Origin: Lonicera japonica
Lineage: Eukaryota; Streptophyta; Magnoliopsida; Dipsacales; Caprifoliaceae
Direction: 5' to 3'
DNA length: 64,000 nucleotides
Assembly: GCA_021464415.1 (NCBI GenBank)
Contig: CM038464.1
Location: forward strand, 434,001-498,000
Of this stretch, positions 49,498 to 61,362 are shown piece by piece (the stretch's first letter is position 1; every line of letters begins with the position of its first letter). Position numbers and translations under genes: made by a program. The notes under the pieces were generated by a model. That model saw only the letters and a list, made by a program, of their open reading frames with translations. It searched no databases and was not told the origin of the DNA.

Positions 49498-51315
49498 AAT
49501 TGGATATTCTGCTTTTTTTTTGTTCTCTTTCTAACAAAAGTGCAGGTTTATCTTTGTCATTGAGCTTCATCGATTTCAGGTGATATCATTCCTTTTCTTA
49601 TTTACTTGTCTTTATACATTGAGGACAATGTAAGATTTCAGTTGAGGGGTGGGATTTATTTACCTTATCATTCTATACACTTCACTTATTTTACTTTGTT
49701 AGAAAATGAACTAAATTTTTTGATTTTTTTAAAGGAACAAAGAAAAGCTTTGCAATGGTTCTTGGATACTGAGATTTCCCTTCTAGCCAATGTAATAACA
49801 ATGGCACATTCATTTTAATACTTTACATGTGCATGCTTAGTTCTTTTAATACCATTATTAAGAGAAATTTCATGATTTTTAATCATCATTATATTTGATC
49901 ACATATGACAATTTATACATAATTAGATGGATGAGTGAGCATAACTGAAGATTTTTGAAGAACATAAATGTGGAGACTAAGTAACCCATGAGTATTTGAG
50001 CAAATCTTTCTATTTGAGAGTTTTTACATCAACTTTTAATTTTTGAAAAATGTATCTCGTGAGTAGTCTCATTATTTTTTACTTTGATTGAACACTAGAA
50101 AGGTACGTCCATGAAATGTAATTTATTTTAAAGATTCTTGATATTACTTGAACCGAAGAACTATAGACCTTAGGGAGTGACTTAGGCCATCTTTGGCAGC
50201 CTACATATTAGCCTAATCCTGACCTTACATATATACCGTTAGTCACCCCTTTGAACCTTATTTATAACCTTTATTTGGTATTTCGATATCCTTACCCTAC
50301 TCCACTTAGGAGTGTAACTCATATTTTTAGCTTACCCTTTATCTAATAATATGTTGGGATTATTTATTTATATATATGGGCAATAATGAAAAATGAGTTT
50401 GAAAAAAAATAAAAAAAGGGGGTGAAAAAGAAGGAAAAAAAGGAAGTGAAAAAAAAGTGATGAAATCTCTTTCAAAATACCAAAGTGAAAAAAAATTGTA
50501 CGAAAAAGGAAATGTGAAAAGGAAAAAAAAAGAAAGAAAAGCTCAAATGAAGTTAAATTTAGCCCGAAGTATTAATTGTATATCTCAATGTGTTTCTTAG
50601 ATTTTTGAATCCGTATTAACCTTTTCATTTGATTAGCTATCACCTTAAGCCTTACATTATAACCCCCAAAAAAGTCTAAATGATCATTTGGAATATGGTT
50701 TTGAAGTGAGAGTGGTGGAGGGGATCCATCTATGCATTTCACTTTTCTAGTGGGATTTATCCTTTCACGAGACTCATTTTCTTTCATTTATAGCGTTTTT
50801 CATATATACATGTAAGAGGCATTTGAATTTGAAAACATTTACTCTTTATAGCCTGCATGTAATGAGAGTAATTACACCATATTCTCGAGTTTTCCATTTG
50901 TTGAGTGTATGCCATGTGAGGAATTGAGTCAAAGCAGATTTCGGATGGGATTTGAAAGTTTTGCTTATCTAGATATCAATGATGTTATATTGTTGTCAAT
51001 TTACACACACAATAAGATTGGAGAGAAAGAAATATTCTTATTAATCTTGCTAGTTTGAGAACTTTGATGTTGCGTGTGTGTCACATTGCTTAGCGTGTGG
51101 GTGTTTTGATGTCCTTGTTGAGTAATTTGCATTGGTGAAAAAAGGGGAATAATTTTTAGAAAAAACCATTGTATTTGAATTTTGTTGGTATATTCACTGC
51201 AAACCATCACGAGATTTCACTCATCCTCTTGGGGGAACCTTGAGGTTAACAAAATAATTTATTTTAAAACTTTTGCTTTGCTCGAGGACTAGCAAAATAT
51301 AAGTTGCAGGAAATT
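49498..51315 (+). other. Non-coding 3' internal region of the retrotransposon
   Basis: Where pol should lie there is AT-rich non-coding sequence. CATTGAGGACAATGTAAGAT and a GAGGGGTGGG word (49618-49652) resemble the post-pol region of Tat/Athila elements. A-rich runs occupy 50400-50540. No reverse transcriptase, RNase H or integrase motif is seen. Confidence 0.7.
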
Positions 51316-52776
51316 TGGTGTGCCAAGAAATTAGTACATTGTAGTTCATTAATATACACTTTGGAGAGCATATATTATTACATTTATTGTGTTTTAAGTG
51401 TTTTTCAGGTGCATGAAATTTAATGGAGAATATTAGCTTTTAAATGGAGTAATTCAGAGTTAAGATGAAAATGTTATGGCAAAAAGAAATTTGGTGAATT
51501 TAATGGAGAAGCAGCAATCTGAGCTTAAAAATAAAAATAAGTGAAATAAATTATTAGAAAGTTGTATAGCTTAGTTGGCTAGAGCAATGGGTATTAATAA
51601 GCTAAACCTAGGTTCAAGCTTTACCATGCATATTTATTTTTGGTGCTTTTCTTAGTTCTTAACAAACTTCTGTAGCCCACTCCAGCTAATTAAATACAAG
51701 CTCGGCAACCTATGTCATATGCACCAAGCCCACAACCCTAAAGCAAAACAATCTCAAGAATAAAAAGAAAGTAGCCGAAGCAATTGAGGGAGACAGGAGC
51801 CGGGCAAATTGATTTTTTTTCTTCTCTTCCTTGCACGTTTTTTGATAAAAGCAGCTGCAACTTATTTCTCTTTTCCTTTCTTCCTTTGGCCATTGTGTAT
51901 AGTAAGTTTTTTTTAGAGAAAAATTAATTTTATTAAAATTTTAATTTTCTTTTCTTGTCTTTTAATTAGTTAAGGAGCATCACTTTTATTTATTTTAGAG
52001 TGTTTTGTTTTATGCTATTAATTCAAGACTATTCTTCATCAATTTACTTGCGCGTATTCAAGTAAGTATTTTATTTATTTATTTATTATTTGATTATATT
52101 TTGTGTTTTATTTGCAAGCATGCTAGGCTAGGTTACTATGTAGGGTTGATGATGAGTATATTTGATTGATTTTCTTGCACGTATTCATGCCAATTGATTC
52201 TACCAATTTAATGCTTTAATGTTGAAAATAATTCTTCTTATTGAATGCCTATTTTAATTGATAAAAAATAAAGTTGGATTCTCATTTTTTGGTTGGATTC
52301 ACCTTATGATTCGTTAAGAGAGGATATATGGTGTGTTTTAACGGATATAGTGATTGTTTTGATTTTATACACGCGTTTGACTGTGGAAGAATTAATAATT
52401 GGATTTTATAAATTTATTGGGTTTAATTGATTTTATTTTCGGCATCTAATAGAGTCGAGAGATCAAATTAGTGTGAGACAAAGAGTAGAGTTTGTTGGGC
52501 ATGAATATTAGGAACATGATATCAAATATATGACTCCGCCACCCTAATATTTTATTAATTGATTATTTCATTAAAATTCTTTTTTAATTATTTTATTTGT
52601 ATTTTAGTTGATAAATCATCTTACTGAATTTTTAAACTAGATTAGGAATTAATTAGAATTAGTGAGAGAGATACGCACGTTCCATCTGTCAGGTCCCTAG
52701 AGTTCGACCTCGCTCTTGCCTAAGCTATACTAGTATCCGATTCGTGCACTTACGAGTATATAAAACATTCACAACA
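51316..52776 (+). repeat. 3' LTR of the Tat/Athila-like retrotransposon
   Basis: Starts TGGTGTGCCAAG and ends ATTCACAACA. It is uninterrupted and serves as the reference that reveals the insertion in the 5' LTR. It contains the tRNA-like segment TAGCTTAGTTGGCTAGAGC at 51567-51585 with AGGTTCAAGC about 25 bp on. Confidence 0.9.
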
Positions 52777-53479
52777 ATGCTTAGGGGCCGAGTATGGCAT
52801 TGTCGATAAATATTGTTCTCTATATCGCCTATATGTTATATTTGGTCTCCAAAATTCAAATATAAGCTACAAATTTGATTCCCTGTAACCGATATAACCT
52901 TTTCCGTGTGCCTTGATTCAATTTTGCGTGTTGCATAAATTTAAAGAAAGAAGAAGGAGAAGAAGAATAACACATATTTGGAAAAACTCTTGGTTACTAT
53001 TATTTTATAAACATAAGCTTTTGGCATTCCCATCCCCAATATTGATCGTCAGTATTGGACTAAATTTTGAGTAAAGTAGTTAATTTTTATTTATATAAAC
53101 CCAAAACAATTTTATGACAACTTTTATGTTATCACTTCTAAATTTGAATTATGAACCTAAAGATTGGGATGCGTCTTGCCATGGTAGTGGATAAGATAAA
53201 TGTGGAAGAAAAAGAGTAATTCATGTTAATGGGTGATTAGTTTGGTAAAATTGATTAATTGTGTGAAGGTGGAAATAGGAGTTTACATTTTTTTTATTGC
53301 GAATATAACTGAGTTTTTTTGGGGATGGAAATAGCACCACCCTTTTCTTTACCCAAAATATTTTTTTTCCAATATTTTCTAGCAAAAATAATAATCCCCA
53401 CCGGGCACAGCTACCATCCCCCACCAGTAAAGCTTCGGTAACCATTACTGGAGTGCCACAACTTCACCGGTGCTCGAGT
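52777..53479. other. Intergenic flank of the retrotransposon
   Basis: The first 35 bp complete the interrupted repeat that also flanks the left LTR. The rest is AT-rich with no supported gene. Confidence 0.5.
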
Positions 53480-53850
53480 GCAAGTAATACAAATATATTT
53501 TCCATAAGCAACCAAGGATACATATATAAGTGCAAATATATTTTTGCACTAAATCCACAAGCAACTAAGAATTATATTTTAGTGAAAATATATTTTTGAA
53601 CTAAATCCGCAAGCAACTAATGATATATATTTTAGTGCAAAATCTAAATCTGTTAGCAACTAATGATATAAATTCGTGCATGTTTTTGCACTAAATCTGC
53701 ATGTAATAAATGCTATATATTTTAATACCAATATATTTTTACATTAAATTCGTAGACAATTTAACGTATAAATTTTGGTAAAAAATTATTTTTGCACTAA
53801 ATCTGCAAGAAATTAAAGAAGTAAATTTGAGTACAAATTTATTTTTGGAC
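53480..53850. repeat. Degenerate 54-61-bp tandem array
   Basis: The core GCACTAAATCYGCAAGCAAC (variants) recurs at about 53546, 53607, 53641 (truncated), 53688, 53742 and 53796, alternating with ATATATTTTAGTGCAAATAT-type blocks. The copies are old and diverged. Confidence 0.75.
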
Positions 53851-54615
53851 TGTATTGATTTTCTCGCTAGAGCTCTGGTGATCATTGTCGGAGCTCAGGG
53901 ACCTGATTGGAGGTACGACAATAGTTGTCGAAACTCTGGCAAAGGTCGCGAGAGCTCCGGTGGATGGAGGTAGTCGGTGAGACTTAGCAACTACCAATGG
54001 TAGTAAATAAATAAATAAAATATTGTAGTAAGGGTATAATTGAACATTAAAAAAAGGTGTATCATTTTAGTGGACAAAAATTAAAAGTTATCCTTATGGC
54101 TAAAAAAAATTATGGAGAAAGTTCTCTATCTAGTATGGAATAAGAATAAGTCTTTGGTTTGATATTCAAACCATTGCAAATCATGTAAAAGATCTGTGTG
54201 AGGAAACTAGGGTTTGATAACACAAAATTGCTATCTCGTTAGATTTGTCATAATCTCATAAGGCTGTGGAAATTGACCTTTTTCGCTAACGAAACAACCG
54301 CTGATCGTGTTGATTTTTTAGGCACTATTGTAACTTTGCTTTTTAAACAACATACTCGAAAATTAGTCCGATCGAACGATGCAATCAAAATTATGGCTAA
54401 TATATGACTGTACTTCTGGGAGTCTTAAGATCTTTTAATGTATGATCCAAACCTTGAAGAGAAACTTGTGCGTGGGTATAATGGATTGAGGAAGAAGAAA
54501 AATGTGTCATTATCTCTTTCTTTCTATACCTTGTCCGACCTCTCTTATCTCCCATATAGATTGACTTTATTTTTTTCTTAGGGTTTTTTAGGACCCTATT
54601 CTTATGCATGTCTAA
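53851..54615. other. Intergenic sequence, no gene recognised
   Basis: Contains repeated GAGCTC(T/C)GG(T/C)G words at 53871-53960 (GAGCTCTGGTGATC, GAGCTCCGGTGG) and repeat-like AT-rich sequence. Nothing else could be assigned. Confidence 0.4.
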
Positions 54616-54900
54616 CACTCTCATAAAGTGGATAGATGCATTTTTGCAAGACCAGATAAGTCCATCCCTTCTTCCTTTAAGATTTCAATGAATGGTCTTT
54701 AGATTATATTATTGATCTCATCAAGTCTATTAACATAATCCTTTATCTATGGCTTGTATTTTTCAACCCAAGCAGTTAATGATGCTATTACGGCTACGTT
54801 ACTAAAAATATCGATGATAAGCCCTAACGACCTCAAAAAAGAAGAAGTAAATCTAGGAATTTTGTTAGCTAGTTTTTAAAAAGGAAATATAAAACATCAA
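54616..54900 (-). pseudogene. Duplicated fragment of methyltransferase exon 4 with its intron flank
   Basis: About 285 bp closely matches 36936-37221, which is exon 4 plus about 65 bp of intron 3. Shared wording includes AAGTCCATCCCTTCTTCCTT and GGCTTGTATTTTTCAACCCA. Retained intron sequence shows the copy came from DNA rather than mRNA. It has substitutions throughout and a stop where the gene encodes the Trp before RPSIEIL, so it is non-coding. It lies 16-17 kb from its source in the same orientation. Confidence 0.9.
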
Positions 54901-55246
54901 AAATACTCCCCCGTCATTAGAAAAGTATATTCATTAGTACTCGCTCGACATTGTGCGTTTGAAACTTCAGCAATAACTTAAGTTATGGTCTATTTTTTGA
55001 AATATATTCGTTTAATTTATGGTGAGTAAATGTGGTAAAACTCTCCTGTCATTGGGAGAGTATTTTCATTGTTACTCGCTCGACATTGAGCATTTAAAAC
55101 TTAAACAGATATGTGGGTATGAATTTTTTTCTTTTTTTCAGAAGAGATCTATATATAAATGTATTTTTTCGTTTGTTCGTTTCTTTCGTTTTATAATATA
55201 TGTATGTATATATGTATGTTTTGAATATATATATATATATATATAT
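54901..55246. repeat. Tandem duplication and AT microsatellite left of the long-TIR element
   Basis: TACTCGCTCGACATTGTGCG near 54939 and TACTCGCTCGACATTGAGCA near 55074 belong to two copies of a unit of about 135 bp. It ends in a TATG/AT run (55200-55246) that abuts the element terminus. Confidence 0.75.
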
Positions 55247-56520
55247 GGGTGAGGTTTCAATGGTTACTGCTTTTTTTACCCATGAATGGTTATTGTAATA
55301 TTAACCGTTGGATGAAAAATCAATGGTTAAGATCAAATGTGTAGTTGGCTAACATAATTAATAAACATGGGAGAATACAAAATATTAAATGCAAGGTTAA
55401 GTGGGTAACTTGTTGATACCTGATGACATGGCATTTTTTTTTTCTATTTAATTTTAAGGAATCATAAATTAGATATTCATTACATGATTTTGTAATTCCA
55501 ATACATGATATCTCTATTCTTTATCCCTATAAAATGTATGATTTTATTTATATTGATATCTTGTAGTTAATCTACATTTTTAAGTTAATTAATATTGTTT
55601 CCTAAATTAATCCTTAAGTGTGGACAAACTAACAAAAAAATATTATTGATTTAATTTTATAAATATTATTTTATTAATAATTTAATATTAAAAAATAAAG
55701 TAGATTAATAGGTACATCTACGTTAATTAAATCAAAAAAAATATGGGGATTCTTTTTAAAGTACAAATCAATTACTCTCATTCTAACAAAGGATATTCTA
55801 TTTTTAGGATTAGTTTCAAGGACAACCTTTTAATCAATGACAAAATAAATTTTAATTTATTAAAAATAAAATATAGTTATTTTCAAAATTACCCCTTATT
55901 AAAGATAACAACTACTAAAAAATAAAATAATAAAAAAATATAAATAACAAAAGCTCAAATTCAAACAAAACATCTCAAACAAATATTTTAAATTTGAACA
56001 TGTAATCGAAATATTATCACAAAGGTTAACCAAGAACATAAGTATTAAATATATATATTTTTTATTAATTCTGAAAACTCTAAATTTCAAATTAATTATC
56101 AAATGATAAGATGCTACAATTTTAAAAAGAAAAAAAAATTATGTACAGCAAAAAAGAAAAATAAAAATACTTGAGAATGGTGATCCTTTCAAAAAATAAT
56201 TAAAATTTTGATGAATTTTTTTAGAATTGTTTGTAGGCTCATTTATTTCACATAAATTCATAAAAAATATTTTTTTTGAAGTATAAAATAAATCTCAAAG
56301 GTTTATGGTATGTTGTTTACATAATTATCCTCTCACAAACCATTCTAGTGAAAGAAAATACTATTCGTATTATAAATTACAGTACCAAATGCCGTACTAA
56401 CTAATTAATTACATGATCATGAATACTTTATATGATTATATATTGAAAATTTGATAAACATGAAATAAGTCTACTGTGATTGTCATTATAGAAGAATATG
56501 TATACTTGATTCTTAAATCT

Positions 56521-56522
56521 TA

Positions 56523-56617
<95 letters not shown>
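56521..56617. repeat. ATT trinucleotide microsatellite
   Basis: About 32 ATT units with one interruption (TTATTTATT near 56556). Likely polymorphic. Confidence 0.98.
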
Positions 56618-56618
<1 letters not shown>

Positions 56619-56687
56619 GGGATGGAAGTATTAATAACATAGTTAATTGAAAATATTTTTTTAATAAAACCCTATAAAATTCTTTAA

Positions 56688-57405
56688 GGGTGTGTTTGGA
56701 ATGTAGATTTGAGAGAAGATTTTAACATGAGATTTGGATTTGGAATCTCAAATCTAAATGTTTTTGTTTGGTGTGAAATTATGATTTAAGATTTATAAAT
56801 ATATTCAAATAATGAGATTTGATACTTATCTTAAAGTTATAATTTTCAAATTTTAGAGATAGAGTTGCTCCTTAGAGATCCCAAACTTGTGATTTTGAAA
56901 ATAATAATAATTAATTTTTAAACAAAATTATTATTTTTTGTTATTATAAATATACTTGTAATATTAATGATAATAATAATACGAAGGATGACAAAGGGTC
57001 GTGTGTTGTCCAAACCCAACAATCTTATAAACACATCCTAACCCGGTACAGGTTTTATTTTTTTAAATCTAAATCCATCGCGAATAGTGTACGTATAAAC
57101 CCACTCCCATCCCGTGGTAATTATGCTATATTGTAAGAAATAAAATACTATAATAGGGGTGGGTCGAGTTAAACGGGTTAATTCTGTGTAAGTATGAGTT
57201 CCGCCACAGGGTTAAAAAATAAAAATAGCTTACTAATCAACTAAATATAAATTTTAGCGGAATAATATTTGGATTTAGAAATCAATTTCCTTGTATTTGT
57301 TTAGCTAACACAAAATTTTAAGCTCTTGTGTTTCAAATATGTAATTTTTAAATCTTAGATTTATGAATTTTAAAGCTAAATTCAATTATATAATTCAAAT
57401 GCACC
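56688..57405. mobile_element. MITE-like element (718 bp) with TTAA flanks
   Basis: Left GGGTGTGTTTGGAATGTAGA and the reverse complement of the right, GGTGCATTTGAATTATATAA, form an imperfect terminal repeat, with TTAA on both sides. It contains ATTTGAGATTTTA-type repeats and no open frame. Confidence 0.6.
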
Positions 57406-57599
57406 TTAAAAGAAAATGGAAAATAAATTAAAATGGAAGTAGATTTCGATTAGGAATCTAAATGAAAATGTAATCTAAATTAGTACAATTATAAATTAAT
57501 TTTAATTAGTGGATATATTTCTCAATTTTGAAAATGGTATAAAATTTATTTATCAAACACAATACATTGATTATTGAACCAAATAATTAATTATTTAAT

Positions 57600-59300
57600 A
57601 CTAAATAAGATATATTTTAAGTGTTATTTAGGAAGTTGTGTGTTGATAAGTGCTTCAAATTGTTATCTAAACCTGTAAATAATATTTTGTTAGAATATAA
57701 TTAATGCCTAAATTATGGAGGAATAATATTTATTTTGTCTTTTTGTAGGACAGAAGTAAATTGTGATAAAAGGTGGAAGAAATATATTAAAGATCAGAAA
57801 GGAAGATAAAGAATAAAGAATATTCCAATTTAATATTCTCTCATAATTAAAATACAACTCCTTATTCTTTCTTAATTAATTGAACTCATATTTGTTATTT
57901 CTTCTACAATTATAGTTTTCTAAATCTTTTAAATTTGTATCTATTATTACTAAATATAGACCGATTCTCTACACCTAAAATCATAGGAAAAAGGATAGAA
58001 AAAAAATAGATAAAATCCTTCATAAACTAATTGTCGTGTGGCCGAAGTATTGAAGGTGAAGAAATTGACAGCGTAAAGCCATGCAGTACACGCTAGTTCG
58101 AGCATCATAAAGTGTGATGCTTTCTAACTTTTTAATTATTTATAGTTTGTATTCAAGTACTTTAATTTTAAATTTTAATGATGAATTATTATTTTGTTTT
58201 AATGTATTATTTATTTAATATGCTTGGCTAAATTATCTCCCAAAAGGGATGGATGAACTGCCATGGATGTAATGGACTTATTTTAATTCTAATTGATTTT
58301 TAATTATTCGTCCCGAATTAAAATAAATTTTGAAATTATCATTATTATAATGTGTTTTCTTTCTAGTACTTTAATTATTTTTAAAATAAATGATGGATCT
58401 TTTGTGATCACCATAAATGAGAATACAGGCGATGCCTATTTTTATTAACATTAGTTTTAAAGAAATAATGATGGTGATTTTGAATTTGTTTATATAGTAG
58501 GGATGAATATTAAAAATATAATTAGATATTTTTTTGTTTATATCCATGGTGGTGGATTCTCTTTCCTTGGAATTTTTTTATTATTGATTACATACTTGCT
58601 AGATTTAATTTAATTGGTTTAGTTTAATTGGTTTAGTTTCTTAGTTAAAACAATTTCAAAAATCAAAATGTAAAAATTGTTTTAATCTAAATTCCTAAAA
58701 TATTGGATTTCGACAAACTTTCCCACTATTAAAGTATTAACTTGAATTTGTATTGACTCCTACTTATTCGCTATACTAATTTAATTATTTTATATAAAAG
58801 TAGTGTTTTATTGTATTTAAGCGCGGAATTAAAGTAACGACAAATTATTTATAAAATTTTCCCTTAAATCATGCGTATACTTCCGTATCTGATCAAATTA
58901 TAAAAAGTTGAGTTTGTTTGAAATACTTTAAATTAAGAAAATAAGCTTCTATTAATATTATTTTATGTTATTGTGTTAAAATTATTATTTAGTTGAACAA
59001 TGACTAATAAAACCAGTAGCACATGCTATATGAGACGCTTCAAATTAATTTTTGAGTTTTTATTATGATATGATTTGTCACGAATGATAATAAAATGATT
59101 AAATTGAAAGTGTTATTGAAATAGTACTTGAGTTGTATGTAATTTGTAAACTTGTTGTATAGAGATAAAAATATCAAATATATTTTGAAAGTGTTATTTT
59201 CAATAAACTTATGTTATTAATTAACTATAAAATTGAAAAGACGAAAACACTCATAAATACTTATCTTAATTTGGAATTGAGTTATCCTAGGTTTATTTAG
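57600..59300 (+). other. LTR-like relic inside the long-TIR element
   Basis: AT-rich sequence with features of Tat/Athila LTRs: TGTTGATAAGTGCTTCAAAT near 57641, ATGCTTGGCTAAATTATCTC near 58220, a CATAAATGAGAATACAGGCG block near 58412 and GCGGAATTAAAGTAACGACA near 58822. Ends and target duplication could not be fixed. Confidence 0.4.
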
Positions 59301-59316
59301 CAAATAAAACATTTAA

Positions 59317-59634
59317 GGAATCTTGTTTGGTTGAGATTTTAAAATATATTTTGAAAAGTGAATTTAATTTTTGTTAAAGTTTTTTTCAACCAATTCAAAA
59401 AAACTCGTAAAAAAAAATTAAAAAAATAGTAACAATGGATCTTGTTTTATAGATCTCGATGATTAGGTTTCAAATATATTTTTTTTATCTAATTCCGATT
59501 TTTGAATTTAAAGTTATGTTATTTTAAAAAATTTATGAGAGAGAAAGTAAAATAATTTGGGAAGTGTGAAGTAAAATTGACTTTTTGATAAAATTTTTAA
59601 AAACTTGATTTTAAAATCTCAATCAAATACCACC
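59317..59634. mobile_element. Tourist-like MITE (318 bp), copy 2
   Basis: Begins GGAATCTTGTTTGGTTGAGA, ends AATCTCAATCAAATACCACC, with TAA on both sides (59314-59316 and 59635-59637). Same family as 21794-22138, with which it aligns over its full length apart from a small deletion near the left end. Confidence 0.85.
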
Positions 59635-59736
59635 TAAACTTTAATTAAAAAATAAAAAAATAGAACAGATCACCTTACCTGCTATAACAGGTTAAAAGAT
59701 TTGACACCTCACCAATATGCATTAATTATTGTCAGT

Positions 59737-60290
59737 ACCCATCAATGGGTAGAGAGAGAAGGTAACCATTGAAAACTCATCCATATATATATATATATAT
59801 GTATATGTGTATGTATATATGTATGTTTTGAAGAAGAAGAAGAAGGAAAGTGAAATGAGAGGATGGTGTAAATTTTATTTTAATATTAATAAATTTTTTA
59901 AAAGATGCTAATGACAATAAAAAAAAGTGCATTTATCACCCCTCAAAAAAAGCAAGAACAACAAAACTACCCTTAAATCCCCGAGTCTTAATTTCCGTAC
60001 CTTAGAACATTTGTTAAGGTCAATGTCATGGCAAATGTGTTTTGTATTTTTATTGCGTATTTCCTCTTATGATGGGATACCACCCACCTGGAAGGAGTAG
60101 CACACTCAGATACGTGTCACTATGACTAAAAATTCTTCACATGAAAATTCTTTACAGGTACCACCCATCTCTCTTTACAGTGACACTAATATTATTTTAT
60201 ATTATAGTTGGCCTGTATTATGATGCGTAGCCAAGAAAAAGAAAAGGACTAGTAATATTTTATTTATTCACGTTATATTATAATATTATA
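59737..60290. repeat. Duplicated flank, copy 1 (inside the long-TIR element)
   Basis: Begins with a TIR-end-like GGTAACCATTGAAAACTCAT (about 59761), then TATGTATGTTTTGAAGAAGA, then about 450 bp matching 61363-62015, including CTTAAATCCCCGAGTCTTAA and TATTATGATGCGTAGCCAAG. Confidence 0.88.
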
Positions 60291-61362
60291 AAAAAATTGT
60301 GTAAAATACAAATCTAATTCACACAATCACGTCAAATAATCTCGTGTCTATTTTTTTCCATTCCGTTTCTAGAAATAAATGGATTTGAAAAGTAAGGGAA
60401 TAAATATATGATAAGTTCCACTTGTGCGTATTTAATTGGTAGTTTAATATTTATACAAAAGTCTAAAACAGACTGTTGGAGTATAAAACGAAATCCTTTA
60501 TTATTTTTGTGTAAATTCCACTTTGACACGTAGGATTTACACAAAATTTATACAAGATGATTGGAGATATTCTTATGTTCTTGGTTGTCCTTTGTGATAA
60601 GATTTCAATTACATGTTCAAATTTGAAATCTTTGTTTGAGATATTTAGTTTGAATTTGAGCTTTTGTTGTTTATATTTTTTTATTATTTTATTTTTTAAC
60701 AATTGTTATCTTTAATAAGAGATAGTTTGAAAATGACTATCTTTTATTTATAATAAATTAAAATTTATTTTGTCATCATTTAAAAAGTTATCCTTGAAAC
60801 TAATTCTAAAATTAGAATGTCCTTTGTTAGAATGACAGTAATTGATTTGTAATTTTAAAAAAAATCCATATTTTTATTTATTTAATTAAAGTAGATGTAT
60901 CTATTAATCTAATTTATTTTTTAATATTAAATCATTAATAAAATAATATTTATAAAATTAAATTAATAATGTTTTTTTGTTAATTTATCTACACTTATGG
61001 ATTAATTTAGCAGGCAATACTAATTAACTTAACAATGTAGATTAACTGCAAGATATCAATATAAATAAAATCACCCATTTTATATGGGTAAGGAATATGG
61101 ATATCCTGTATTGGAATTACAAAATCATGTAATGAATATCTAATTTATGATTCCTTAAAATTAAATAGAAAAAAATGTCATGTCATCAGGTAATAACAAG
61201 TTACCCACTTAACCTTATATTTAATACTTTGTATTTCTCCAATGTGTATTAATTATGTTAGTCAACTACACATTTGATCTCAACCATTGATTTTTCATCC
61301 AATGGTAATGTTACAATAACCATCCATAGGTAAAAAGAGAAATAACCATTGAAATCTCACCC

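Larger units (their letters stand above)
44522..52776 (+). mobile_element. Tat/Athila-like Ty3 retrotransposon (8.3 kb) lacking polymerase, with nested insertions
   Basis: The 5' LTR (44522-47820, swollen by an insertion) and the 3' LTR (51316-52776) share most of their sequence, from TGTGCCAAGAAATTAGTACA to AACATTCACAA. After the 5' LTR comes TGGCACCATTGCCGGGGA, close to the primer site typical of Athila/Tat elements. Before the 3' LTR, TTGCTCGAGGACTAGCAAAA is a Tat/Athila-style 3' motif. Flanks GTACT and ATGCT match at 3 of 5, both differences being transitions. Only gag and protease remnants remain; reverse transcriptase and integrase are absent, so mobilisation would have needed another element. 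Confidence 0.9.
55247..61362. mobile_element. Long-TIR element (6.1 kb), MULE-like or foldback, non-autonomous
   Basis: The left arm (55247-56046) starts GGGTGAGGTTTCAATGGTTA. The right arm (60567-61362) is its reverse complement, ending AACCATTGAAATCTCACCC. The arms run about 800 bp with scattered substitutions, through landmarks such as CATGATTTTGTAATTCCAAT and AACCAAGAACATAAG. Both flanks are (TA)n-like, so the target duplication is unreadable. Long arms are typical of MULEs, but no transposase was found; the interior holds a microsatellite, two MITEs and LTR-like sequence. Confidence 0.85.

Noticed and set aside
48872..49498. 208-codon open frame as a host gene
   Set aside because: It begins with the post-protease segment of a Tat/Athila polyprotein and lies inside an LTR-bounded element.
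53221..53445. 74-codon open frame on the minus strand
   Set aside because: Low-complexity basic sequence without a family match, splice context or conservation signal.
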